Both the position numbers and the translations under genes were made by a program. The notes beneath the pieces were generated by a model. It was not told the origin of the DNA. It saw nothing but the letters and a program-made list of their open reading frames with translations, and ran no database searches. From positions 1,736,001-1,800,000 of the forward strand of contig NZ_FNKB01000001.1 in the NCBI RefSeq assembly GCF_900102345.1: a stretch of 64,000 bases of DNA, given 5' to 3'. Of this stretch, positions 28,598 through 36,091 are shown one piece after another (the stretch's first letter is position 1; each line of letters starts with the position of its first letter). Origin of the DNA: Leucobacter chromiiresistens (GTDB taxonomy: Bacteria > Actinomycetota > Actinomycetes > Actinomycetales > Microbacteriaceae).

Positions 28598-29557
28598 ATG
28601 AGCGACCGCAGACTCTCCGACTGGGCCGCGGCGCTGGGCCTCGCCGCGCCGATCGTGTGCGCGCCGATGGGCGGAGTCGCCGGCGGGCGCCTCGCGGCCG
28701 CGGTGACGCGCGCCGGCGGCCTCGGAATGATCGGCATGGGGAGTGCCGGCTCGGTGCCCGCGCTCGAACGCGAACTGCGCGCGCTCGACGCCGGGGCGGG
28801 CTCGGGCGGCGCCCCGTTCGGCATCGGCCTGGTGGCGTGGGGCATCGCACGGGATCCCGAGCTGCTCGACCGGGCGCTCGCCGCCGGCCCGGCGCTCGTG
28901 TCGGTCAGCTTCGGCGACTGGGAGTCGCCGGGCGGCGACGCGGCGTGGATCGAGCGGGTGCATGCAGTCGGAGCGCAGGCGGTCACCCAAGCGGCGACGG
29001 CCGATGAGGCGAAGCGGGCGGCCGATGCGGGCGTCGACGCCGTGGTGGCGCGCGGGCGCGAGGGCGGCGGTCACGGCGATCACCGGGAGCCGCTGCACGC
29101 CCTGCTCGCAGAGGTCGTGCGGGCCGTCGACGTTCCGGTGCTCGCGGCGGGGGCCATCGGCTCGGCGCGCGACGTGGAGCGGGTGCTCGACGCGGGCGCG
29201 GCCGCCGCATGGGTGGGCACCGCGTTCGCCGCCTGCGAGGAGGCGCTGACGCCGCCGGGCGCCCGCGAGGCGCTCATCCGCGGCAGCGGCGCCGACACCC
29301 TGGTGACGCGGGTGTACGACGTCGCGCTCGAACGGCCCTGGCCGCGGCGCTTCCCCGAACGGCTGCTGCGCACGCCCTTCGTCGACCGCTGGCACGGCCG
29401 GGAGGAGGCGCTGGCGAACGACGCCGCAGCTCGCGCCGCGTTCGCGGCGGCGGTCGACGCGGGCGACTACTCGATCGTCCCGGTCGATGCGGGCGAAGGG
29501 GTCGGCGGCGTGACGCGGGTGCGACCCGCCGCGGAGGTCGTCGCGCTGCTGCGGTGA
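28598..29557 (+). CDS. Nitronate monooxygenase-like FMN enzyme
   Basis: 319 aa TIM-barrel flavoprotein of the 2-nitropropane dioxygenase/NMO family. Seen: PIVCAPMGGVAGGRLAAAVTRAGGLGMIGMGS at the N-terminus, AQAVTQAATADEAKRAADAG, the flavin phosphate loop VARGREGGGHGDHRE with its family-typical GGHG, and VLAAGAIGSARDVERVLDAGAAAAWVGTAF. The usual role is nitronate detoxification; the physiological substrate here is unknown. Confidence 0.88.
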   Translation: MSDRRLSDWAAALGLAAPIVCAPMGGVAGGRLAAAVTRAGGLGMIGMGSAGSVPALERELRALDAGAGSGGAPFGIGLVAWGIARDPELLDRALAAGPALVSVSFGDWESPGGDAAWIERVHAVGAQAVTQAATADEAKRAADAGVDAVVARGREGGGHGDHREPLHALLAEVVRAVDVPVLAAGAIGSARDVERVLDAGAAAAWVGTAFAACEEALTPPGAREALIRGSGADTLVTRVYDVALERPWPRRFPERLLRTPFVDRWHGREEALANDAAARAAFAAAVDAGDYSIVPVDAGEGVGGVTRVRPAAEVVALLR

Positions 29558-29569
29558 CGCGCGTCACCG
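29552..29569. repeat. 18-bp perfect palindrome holding both stop codons
   Basis: CGGTGACGCGCGTCACCG contains the TGA of the NMO-like gene (29555-29557) and, on the other strand, the TGA of the vanY-like gene (29564-29566). It could act as a compact bidirectional terminator or protein site. Confidence 0.85.
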
Positions 29570-30262
29570 TCCGGTGAGGCGCGGATCGAAGGTGGGGTCG
29601 AGATAGGCGTCGGGGCAGCCGACCGCAGCGGCGTCGGGCCGCAGCTCGAAGTGCCACGACTCGTTCGCGTAGGTCTGGCACAGGCCGTACTGCGCACCGT
29701 ACTGCGACAGCCACAGCGTGGCGTCGAGGTCGCCGATGTCGACGGCGTCGACCGAGACGTGGGCCGAGGTCTCCGCCGTGGCGACCCACCGCGAGGCCTC
29801 GCTCTCCGACCCGTACTGCTCCACCGCGTCGCGCAGCAGCTGCTGCTGGTAGGAGGCCGACCGCCACCCGCTCGTGACGGCGAACTCGACCCCGTCGACC
29901 GCGGCGGCGCTCGCCGCCGCCTGCACGGCCGAGAGCAGGGCGGGATCGAGACCGGAGACGCGGGGGTACTGCGTGTCGAACGGGGAGGCGCCATCGGGGA
30001 GCACTCCGTCGCGCTCGGTCGGCTCCGTCCCGAAAAGGCCGCGCAGCATCTCCTCCGCCTCAGAGCCGGGGGCCTCGGCCGTGCCGGGCGGCGCCGCGCG
30101 CTGCGCGTCGGCACCGGGGAGGTGGCGCACCGCGAGCGAGACGCCGAGGAGCGCGGCGAGGGCGAGCCCGAGCGAGACGGCGACGAGCAGCGCGACGACG
30201 GTGCTGCGTCGCTGGAGAATCGGGAGCGGGCGTGCGGCGGGGGCCGATCGGGTGAGATGCAT
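29564..30262 (-). CDS. VanY-like D,D-carboxypeptidase (M15B)
   Basis: 232 aa. An N-terminal signal-anchor helix (about 21-45) is followed by an extracellular zinc peptidase domain: VTSGWRSASYQQQL, the metal motif SAHVSVDAVDIG (His and Asp) and NESWHFEL (Glu/His). M15B enzymes trim terminal D-Ala from peptidoglycan stems. It is divergent from a VanR-VanS pair with a VanR-like direct repeat between, so it is a likely regulatory target. No ribosome site is evident; TACGCT on the minus strand near 30295-30300 is a possible -10. Confidence 0.86.
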   Translation of the reverse strand: MHLTRSAPAARPLPILQRRSTVVALLVAVSLGLALAALLGVSLAVRHLPGADAQRAAPPGTAEAPGSEAEEMLRGLFGTEPTERDGVLPDGASPFDTQYPRVSGLDPALLSAVQAAASAAAVDGVEFAVTSGWRSASYQQQLLRDAVEQYGSESEASRWVATAETSAHVSVDAVDIGDLDATLWLSQYGAQYGLCQTYANESWHFELRPDAAAVGCPDAYLDPTFDPRLTGR

Positions 30263-30308
30263 GCTGCTATTCGACGGGAGTCGATGTTGCGAGAGCGTAC
30301 GCGTTTTT

Positions 30309-30330
30309 CGATACGCCGACGATACGCCGC
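30309..30330 (+). promoter_or_regulatory. 11-bp-period direct repeat, candidate VanR site
   Basis: CGATACGCCGA (30309-30319) and CGATACGCCGC (30320-30330) form a direct repeat with 11-bp period ending six bases before the vanR -10. OmpR-family regulators bind such repeats on one DNA face, so this is a candidate activator site. Confidence 0.55.
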
Positions 30331-30336
30331 GTTGCC

Positions 30337-30342
30337 TAGCAT
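30337..30342 (+). promoter_or_regulatory. -10 element (TAGCAT), leaderless vanR
   Basis: TAGCAT, six bases, then the ATG at 30349. Confidence 0.6.
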
Positions 30343-30348
30343 GAGAGC

Positions 30349-31053
30349 ATGCGCGTGTTGATTGTCGAGGACGAGCCGCTCATGGCGGGCGCCATTCGCG
30401 ACGGGCTGCGGCTCGAAGCCATAGCGGGCGATATCGCGGCCGACGGCGACGCCGCACTCGAACTCCTGGCGATCACCGAGTACGACATCGCCGTGCTCGA
30501 CCGTGACATCCCGGGCCCGTCGGGCGACGAGGTCGCGGCCCGCATCGTCGCGTCGGGATCGGGCATGCCGATCCTCATGCTCACCGCCGCCGACCGGCTC
30601 GACGACAAGGCGTCGGGCTTCGCAGCCGGGGCCGACGACTACCTGACGAAGCCGTTCGCCCTGCGCGAGCTGGTGCTGCGTCTGCGGGCGCTCGATCGCC
30701 GGCGGGCGCACCACCGGCCTCCGGTGCGGGAGATCGCGGGCCTCCGCATCGATGCGTTCCGCCGCGAGGTCACCCGCGACGGGCGCTTCATCGCGCTCAC
30801 GCGCAAGCAGTTCGCCGTGCTGGAGGTGCTCGTCGACGCCGGCGGCGGCGTGGTGAGCGCCGAGACGCTGCTCGAGCGGGCGTGGGACGAGAACGCCGAC
30901 CCGTTCACCAACGCGGTGCGCATCACCGTGTCGTCGCTGCGCAAGCGCCTCGGCCGCCCCGGGGTCATCGAGACGGTCGCGGGGGTCGGGTACCGCATCG
31001 CCGTCGACGCGGACCCGGCGGATCGCGAGGAACGCGATGCCACTCCTCGATGA
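30349..31053 (+). CDS. VanR-like OmpR-family response regulator
   Basis: 234 aa. The receiver domain (1-115) has the acidic pocket VEDE and phospho-acceptor Asp51 in AVLDRDIPGPSGDE, and the conserved lysine in DDYLTKPFALRE. A winged-helix DNA-binding domain (about 135-230) ends in the GVGYRI motif. The receiver closely follows actinobacterial VanR as I remember it (LDRDIPGPSGDE, SGMPILMLTAADRLDDK). It overlaps vanS by 17 bp. Confidence 0.92.
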   Translation: MRVLIVEDEPLMAGAIRDGLRLEAIAGDIAADGDAALELLAITEYDIAVLDRDIPGPSGDEVAARIVASGSGMPILMLTAADRLDDKASGFAAGADDYLTKPFALRELVLRLRALDRRRAHHRPPVREIAGLRIDAFRREVTRDGRFIALTRKQFAVLEVLVDAGGGVVSAETLLERAWDENADPFTNAVRITVSSLRKRLGRPGVIETVAGVGYRIAVDADPADREERDATPR

Positions 31054-32254
31054 TCGCGCCCGGCGGCGCCGGCCGGGGCCCTCGGTTCGGGCGAAGCTCA
31101 CGCTGAGCTACGTGGCGGTGCTCATGCTCACCGGGGGGCTGCTGCTCGCCGTCGTGTACCTCTTCCTCCTGCGCTACGTGCCGCCGGAGGCGAGCAGTTC
31201 CGCCGAGGGGTTCTTCCCCGGTCGCAACGACCTGATCCGCGCATTCGTGCCCGCCGCGGCGTGGACGCTGCTCGCGCTCCTCGGGGTGAGCGCGGTCGGC
31301 GGGTGGGTGCTCGCCGGGTACATGCTCGGTCCGCTCGCGCACATCACCCGCGCGACGCGCGCCGCCGCCGCGGGGTCGCTCGGGCACCGCATCGGGCTCC
31401 CGGGCCGCGCCGACGAGTTCCGCGAACTCGCCGACAGCTTCGACGAGATGCTCGGCCGGCTGGAGGCGCAGCTCGCCGAGCAGCAGCGGTTCGCCGCGAA
31501 CGCCTCGCATGAGCTCCGCACGCCGCTCGCCATTACACAGACGCTGCTCGAGGTCGCCGAGAGCGATCCCGATGCCGACCACGCGGCGACGCTCGCAAGG
31601 CTGCGCGGCGTCAACTCCCGGGCGATCCAGCTCACGGAGGCGCTGCTGACGCTGAGCCGCGCCGAGCAGCGCGTGCTGGAGCAGGGCGCGGTCGACCTGT
31701 CGCTCCTCGCCGAGGAGGCAGCCGAGGAGCTCCTGCCGCTCGCCGAGCAGCGCGGCGTGGCGCTGCAGGTCTCGGGAGAGCAGGCGCTCGCGCTCGGCTC
31801 CCGCTCGCTCCTGCTCCAGGTCGTCGCGAACCTCGTGCACAACGCGATCAGCCACAACAGTGCGGAGCGGCCGGGCGATGGCGGCTTCGTGCGCGTCTGG
31901 ACGGGGGCGGAAGCAGGGGCGGAAGCGCCGGGCGCGGGCGCCGATGCGCCGGGCGCGGTGGTGCTCCGGGTCGAGAACTCGGGCGCCCCCTTTCCGCAGC
32001 AGCGCGTCGCGATGCTGACGGAGCCGTTCCAGCGGGGGGCGGAGCGGGTGCGCTCCGATCACGCCGGGTTCGGTCTCGGCCTCGCGATCGTGCAGAGCGT
32101 GGTGCGCGCGCACCGCGGCGCGCTCGACCTCGTCGCCCGAGCCGAGGGCGGTCTCGTGGTCACCGTAGTGCTCCCGGCCGGTCCGCCCCTCCCGCCCCTC
32201 CCGCCTGCGAGCGGGGTCGATTCCGGTGCGTGTCGGGGGCGCGACACGCACTGA
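31037..32254 (+). CDS. VanS-like sensor histidine kinase
   Basis: 405 aa. Two membrane helices (about 20-42 and 75-97) flank a short extracellular loop of about 30 residues, followed by HAMP, the phospho-accepting His in ASHELRTPLA (about 158), N-box NLVHNAISHN (about 265) and G-box HAGFGLGLAIVQS (about 343). An Ala/Gly-rich insertion (about 295-315) lies between the boxes. The short extracellular loop matches VanS-type sensors of cell-wall antibiotics. No vanH, vanA or vanX homologue is in the window, so this set alone does not imply glycopeptide resistance. The last codons form the left arm of a large hairpin. Confidence 0.9.
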   Translation: MPLLDDRARRRRPGPSVRAKLTLSYVAVLMLTGGLLLAVVYLFLLRYVPPEASSSAEGFFPGRNDLIRAFVPAAAWTLLALLGVSAVGGWVLAGYMLGPLAHITRATRAAAAGSLGHRIGLPGRADEFRELADSFDEMLGRLEAQLAEQQRFAANASHELRTPLAITQTLLEVAESDPDADHAATLARLRGVNSRAIQLTEALLTLSRAEQRVLEQGAVDLSLLAEEAAEELLPLAEQRGVALQVSGEQALALGSRSLLLQVVANLVHNAISHNSAERPGDGGFVRVWTGAEAGAEAPGAGADAPGAVVLRVENSGAPFPQQRVAMLTEPFQRGAERVRSDHAGFGLGLAIVQSVVRAHRGALDLVARAEGGLVVTVVLPAGPPLPPLPPASGVDSGACRGRDTH

Positions 32255-32269
32255 AAGCGACCCCGCTCG
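32208..32269. terminator. Nested hairpin, likely bidirectional terminator
   Basis: An outer 12-bp perfect stem (32208-32219 with 32258-32269, CGAGCGGGGTCG) encloses an inner 10-bp perfect stem (32226-32235 with 32242-32251, GTGCGTGTCG). It overlaps the vanS stop codon and lies between vanS and the convergent gntR gene. There is no U-run. Confidence 0.75.
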
Positions 32270-32298
32270 GAGAGAACGGGGCGGCGCGGCGCGGCAGG

Positions 32299-33057
32299 CT
32301 ACGCCGGGCGGCGGCCCTCGCCGACGGCGGCGTCGGGCGACAGGAAGCCGCGCAGCAGTGCGGAGGATCCCTCGACGTGCTCGAGCATCGCCTCCGCCGC
32401 CGCTGCGGGTCTCCCGGCGAGGATCGCGGCGACGATCGCCTCGTGCTGGTCGCTCGAGTGCGCGATGTTGGGCTGCAGCACGGGGATCTCCTCGAGCAGC
32501 GCATTGACGCGGGTGCGGAGGTTCGCGACGAGCGGGACGAGGCTCGGCGATCCCGAGAGCTCGGCGATCAGCAGGTGCAGCCGCGAGTCGAGCCGCCGGT
32601 GGTCGCTCACGTCGGATCCCGAGCACTCGTCGAGCGCGCGCGCGAGCGCGGCGCGCTCCTCCGCGGTGAGCTCGCGCCCCGCCGCCTCGCGTGCGGCCCC
32701 GACCTCCAGCACGCGGCGCAGCGTCGTGACGTCCTCGACCTCCGCGGCGCCCGGCGCGGCCCCGGCGCTCCCCAGCGCGCCATCGTGCGGTATCCGCCCG
32801 GCGACGAAGGTGCCCCCGTAGCGCCCGCGCCGCGAGACGACGTACCCCGCTTCGGCGAGCGTCGCCAGCGCCTCGCGCACGGTGTCGCGGCTCACCTTGA
32901 GCATGGTGGCGAGATCCCGCTCCGCCGGCAGTCGCTCGCCGGGCCCGATCATCCCCAGCCGAATGGACTGGAGCAGTCGCTGCATCGTCTCCTCGTAGGC
33001 GTTCGTCGGTCGAGCCGCTCGGATGAGCAGCTCGATCCCCTCGGTCGCCCCGGTCAT
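32299..33057 (-). CDS. FadR-subfamily GntR regulator
   Basis: 252 aa. The N-terminal winged helix (about 20-85) has RLGMIGPGERLPAERDLATMLKVSRDTVREAL. The C-terminal FCD all-helical ligand domain (about 105-235) shows DECSGSDVSDHRRLDSRLHLLIAELSG and a metal-site-like SDQHEAIVAAI. It is the last gene of the gamma-glutamylation cluster, ten bases after the SDR gene, and is the likely regulator of that cluster and of the divergent permease. Confidence 0.9.
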   Translation of the reverse strand: MTGATEGIELLIRAARPTNAYEETMQRLLQSIRLGMIGPGERLPAERDLATMLKVSRDTVREALATLAEAGYVVSRRGRYGGTFVAGRIPHDGALGSAGAAPGAAEVEDVTTLRRVLEVGAAREAAGRELTAEERAALARALDECSGSDVSDHRRLDSRLHLLIAELSGSPSLVPLVANLRTRVNALLEEIPVLQPNIAHSSDQHEAIVAAILAGRPAAAAEAMLEHVEGSSALLRGFLSPDAAVGEGRRPA

Positions 33058-33067
33058 GCCGCGCCGT

Positions 33068-33859
33068 TCAGAGCGGCGTCGTGTAGGCGCTGGTCAGCCC
33101 GCCGTCGACGAGGAAGGTCGATGCGGTGATGAACGACGCGTCGTCGCTGGCGAGGAACGCGACGGAGGCGGCGAGCTCCTCGGGCCGGGCGAAGCGGCCG
33201 ACGGGCACGTGCACGAGGCGCCGGGCGGCGCGCTCCGGATCCTTCGCGAACAGCTCCTGCAGCAGCGGCGTGTTGACGGGCCCGGGGCAGAGCGCGTTGA
33301 CGCGGATGCCCTGGCGAGCGAACTGCACCCCGAGCTCGCGCGTCATGGCGAGCACGCCGCCCTTCGACGCGGTGTACGAGATCTGCGACGTGGCCGAGCC
33401 CATGACGGCGACGAACGAGGCCGTGTTGATGATGGAGCCGGATCCCTGCTGCGTCATGTGGCGCAGCGCCGCCCGCGAGCACAGGTAGACGCTCTTGAGG
33501 TTCACGTTCTGCACCTTCTCCCACGCGGGGAGCTCGGTCACCTCGATGGAGTCGTCGTCGTCGGGGGAGATTCCGGCGTTGTTGAAGGCGATGTCGACGG
33601 AGCCGTACTCGCGCGCCGCCGTGTCGAAGAGGTCGTTCACCTGCGCCTCGTCGGTCACGTCGACGCGCACGAAGATGCCGTCGACCGAGGCTGCGGCCGC
33701 TTCGCCGCTCGTCGCGTCGAGATCGCCGATGACGATGCGGGCGCCCTCGGCGCGCATGCGCTTCGCGGTCGCGAGGCCGATGCCGCTGGCGCCGCCGGTG
33801 ATGACGGCGACTTTGCCGGCGAGGCGCTGCGTCAGGTCGATGGGGGTGATGTCGCTCAT
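33068..33859 (-). CDS. Short-chain dehydrogenase/reductase
   Basis: 263 aa classical SDR. TGGASGIG (NAD(P) motif, about 20-27), NNAGIS, and the catalytic YTASK (about 160-164) with an upstream serine are present; the C-terminus shows PGPVNTPLL and FLVDGG. GAAGGA precedes the ATG. It sits between the aldehyde dehydrogenase and gntR genes. Context suggests it oxidises a hydroxyl group of the gamma-glutamylated substrate; this is inferred and no specific substrate can be read from sequence. Confidence 0.88.
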   Translation of the reverse strand: MSDITPIDLTQRLAGKVAVITGGASGIGLATAKRMRAEGARIVIGDLDATSGEAAAASVDGIFVRVDVTDEAQVNDLFDTAAREYGSVDIAFNNAGISPDDDDSIEVTELPAWEKVQNVNLKSVYLCSRAALRHMTQQGSGSIINTASFVAVMGSATSQISYTASKGGVLAMTRELGVQFARQGIRVNALCPGPVNTPLLQELFAKDPERAARRLVHVPVGRFARPEELAASVAFLASDDASFITASTFLVDGGLTSAYTTPL

Positions 33860-33899
33860 GAGGGGTTCCTTCGAGGTCTGGGGTTCGGGGCTGCGGCGG

Positions 33900-35255
33900 T
33901 CACTCGCTCGCGAAGAACACGTTCTTGGTCTCGGTGAAGTGCTCGGCGGCGTCGGGCCCGAGCTCTCGCCCGAGCCCCGACTGCTTGAAGCCGCCGAACG
34001 GAGTCGCGTACCGCACCGACGAGTGCGAGTTGACGGAGAGGTTGCCGCCCTCGACGCCTCGGGCGACGCGGATGCCCCGCCCGAGATCCGACGTCCAGAT
34101 CGACCCGCTCAGGCCGTAGTCGGAGTCGTTCGCGAGCTGCACCGCATCGGCCTCGTCCTCGAAGGGCAGCACCGACACGACCGGGCCGAAGACCTCGTCG
34201 GTGGCGATGCGGGCGCCGCGCTCGGGGGTGACGACGGTCGGCGCGAACCACGCGCCCGGGCCGTCGGGCGCCGAGCCGCGGAAGGCGACCGGAACGTCGT
34301 CGGTGAGGAAGGCGGCGACGCTCTCGCGGTGCTGCTCGGTGACGAGCGGCCCGACCTCGGTCGTCTCGAGTGCCGGGTCGCCGACCTGCACGCCCTGCAC
34401 GGCCCGCTCGAAGTGCTCCATGAACCGGTCGTACACGCTGCGCTGCACGAGGAGGCGGCTGCGCGCGCAGCAGTCCTGACCGGCGTTGTCGAAGACGGAG
34501 TAGGGCGCCGTGGCCGCGGCGCGCTCGATGTCGGCGTCGGCGAACACGATGTTCGCGCTCTTGCCGCCGAGCTCGAGCGTCACGCGCTTCACCTGTTCGG
34601 CGCAGCCCGCCATGATGCGCTTGCCCACCTCGGTGGAGCCCGTGAAGACGACCTTGCGCACCGCGGGGTTCGTCACGAAGCGCTCGCCGACGACGGAGCC
34701 GCGGCCGGCGAGCACCTGGAAGAGGCCCTCGGGCAGGCCTGCCTCGAGCGCGAGCTCGCCGAGGCGCAGGCTCGTGAGCGGCGTCCACTCGGCGGGCTTC
34801 AGCACCACCGCGTTGCCGGCGGCGAGCGCGGGCGCGAACCCCCACGAGGCGATCGTCATGGGGAAGTTCCACGGGGTGATGACGCCGACGACGCCGAGGG
34901 GCTCGTGGAAGGTGACGTTCATGCCCCCGGCCACGGGGATCTGCTGCCCGATGAGTCGCTCGGGCGACCCGGCATAGTACTCGAGCACGTCGCGCACGTG
35001 GCCGGCCTCCCACCGCGACTGGGTGATGGGGTGGCCCGAGTTGGTGGTCTCGAGCTGAGCGAGGTGCTCGATGTCGGCGTCGACGGCGTCGGCGAAGCGC
35101 CGCAGCACGCGGGCCCGGTCGACGGGCGCGACCGCGGCCCAGTCGCGCTGCGCCCGGGCCGCCGCGGCGATGGCGGCGTCGGTGGCGTCGACGTCGAGGT
35201 GCGGCACCTCGGTGACGGCTGCCCCGGTCGCGGGATTGATGACGGTGTAGCTCAC
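33900..35255 (-). CDS. NAD(P)-dependent aldehyde dehydrogenase (PuuC-like)
   Basis: 451 aa. Seen are VITPWNFPM, KPAEWTPL, the Rossmann FTGSTEVGKRIM, the general-base LELGGKSANIV, the catalytic cysteine in NAGQDCCARSR (about 261) and EVFGPVVSV. It is about 30-40 residues shorter at the N-terminus than typical members. The GTG start has AAGGAG five bases upstream and overlaps the stop of the upstream hydrolase gene. In the proposed pathway it would oxidise a gamma-glutamylated aldehyde to the acid. Confidence 0.9.
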   Translation of the reverse strand: MSYTVINPATGAAVTEVPHLDVDATDAAIAAAARAQRDWAAVAPVDRARVLRRFADAVDADIEHLAQLETTNSGHPITQSRWEAGHVRDVLEYYAGSPERLIGQQIPVAGGMNVTFHEPLGVVGVITPWNFPMTIASWGFAPALAAGNAVVLKPAEWTPLTSLRLGELALEAGLPEGLFQVLAGRGSVVGERFVTNPAVRKVVFTGSTEVGKRIMAGCAEQVKRVTLELGGKSANIVFADADIERAAATAPYSVFDNAGQDCCARSRLLVQRSVYDRFMEHFERAVQGVQVGDPALETTEVGPLVTEQHRESVAAFLTDDVPVAFRGSAPDGPGAWFAPTVVTPERGARIATDEVFGPVVSVLPFEDEADAVQLANDSDYGLSGSIWTSDLGRGIRVARGVEGGNLSVNSHSSVRYATPFGGFKQSGLGRELGPDAAEHFTETKNVFFASE

Positions 35256-36091
35256 GGCTGCTCCTTCGATGGGTGCTCGGCGTGCGGAACGGGGGGCGGG
35301 GCGGGCGGTTCGCGCCGGGCGCGCCGGGCGCGGTACTGCGCTGCCGCCTCGACGAGGCCCGTGAAGAGGCGGCGATCCTCGCGGTTCTCCTCGGGGTGCC
35401 ACTGCACCGCGACCCCGAAGGGCATCGCGTCGATCTCGATCGATTCGATGATGCCGTCGGCGGTGCGGCTCGTGGCGGTCAGGCCGTCGGCGAGCTCGTC
35501 GATGGCCTGGTGGTGGTAGAGGTGGGCGCGGGCGCTGCGGTCGTCGCCGAGGAGTGCGCCGATGCGCGAGCCGGCGTCGACCTCGACGTCGATCTCGGTG
35601 AAGACGCCCTGGCCGGCCTGGTAGCGGTCGTCGCCGACGATGTCGGGGAGGTGCTGGATCAGCGTGCCGCCGAGCTCGACGTTGATGACCTGCGCGCCGC
35701 GGCAGATGCCGAGCAGGGGCAGCTGCGCCTCGATGGCGGCGTGGAGGAGCGCCGCCTCGAACGCGTCGCGGTCGGTGCGGGGGGCCCCGGTGCGCTCGTG
35801 GGGGTCGGCGCGGTAGCGCGCGGGATCGACGTCGGCGCCGCCCGAGAGGATCAGCCCATCGAGGCTCGACACGATCGCTCGTGCGATCCCCGGGGCGACC
35901 GGCTGCGGCGGCAGCACGATCGCGACGCCGCCCACGTCGGTGACCGCGTCGAGGTACACCTGCGGGAGGAAGGATGCGGGCACGTCCCAGACCCCCGTCT
36001 GCGCCTGCTCCAGGTAGCTCGTGATGCCGATGAGCGGCGGAGCGCTCGCCGCCGCGGGCGTCGGGCGCGTCTCAGAGTCGTTCGAAGCCAC
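35252..36091 (-). CDS. Gamma-glutamyl hydrolase, class I amidotransferase fold (PuuD-like)
   Basis: 279 aa peptidase C26-type protein. The nucleophile is in LGICRGAQVINVELGG, and the His-Glu pair in AVQWHPEE. SGGADVDP is typical of PuuD, which releases glutamate from gamma-glutamyl-GABA. Here it would release glutamate and an amino acid from the oxidised conjugate. The GTG start, preceded by GGGAG, lies 20 bp inside the ligase gene; the stop overlaps the aldehyde dehydrogenase start. Confidence 0.88.
   Translation of the reverse strand: MASNDSETRPTPAAASAPPLIGITSYLEQAQTGVWDVPASFLPQVYLDAVTDVGGVAIVLPPQPVAPGIARAIVSSLDGLILSGGADVDPARYRADPHERTGAPRTDRDAFEAALLHAAIEAQLPLLGICRGAQVINVELGGTLIQHLPDIVGDDRYQAGQGVFTEIDVEVDAGSRIGALLGDDRSARAHLYHHQAIDELADGLTATSRTADGIIESIEIDAMPFGVAVQWHPEENREDRRLFTGLVEAAAQYRARRARREPPAPPPVPHAEHPSKEQP

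Noticed and set aside
29564..32254. Glycopeptide resistance operon
   Set aside because: Only regulator, sensor and a carboxypeptidase are present; vanH, vanA and vanX homologues are absent from the window.
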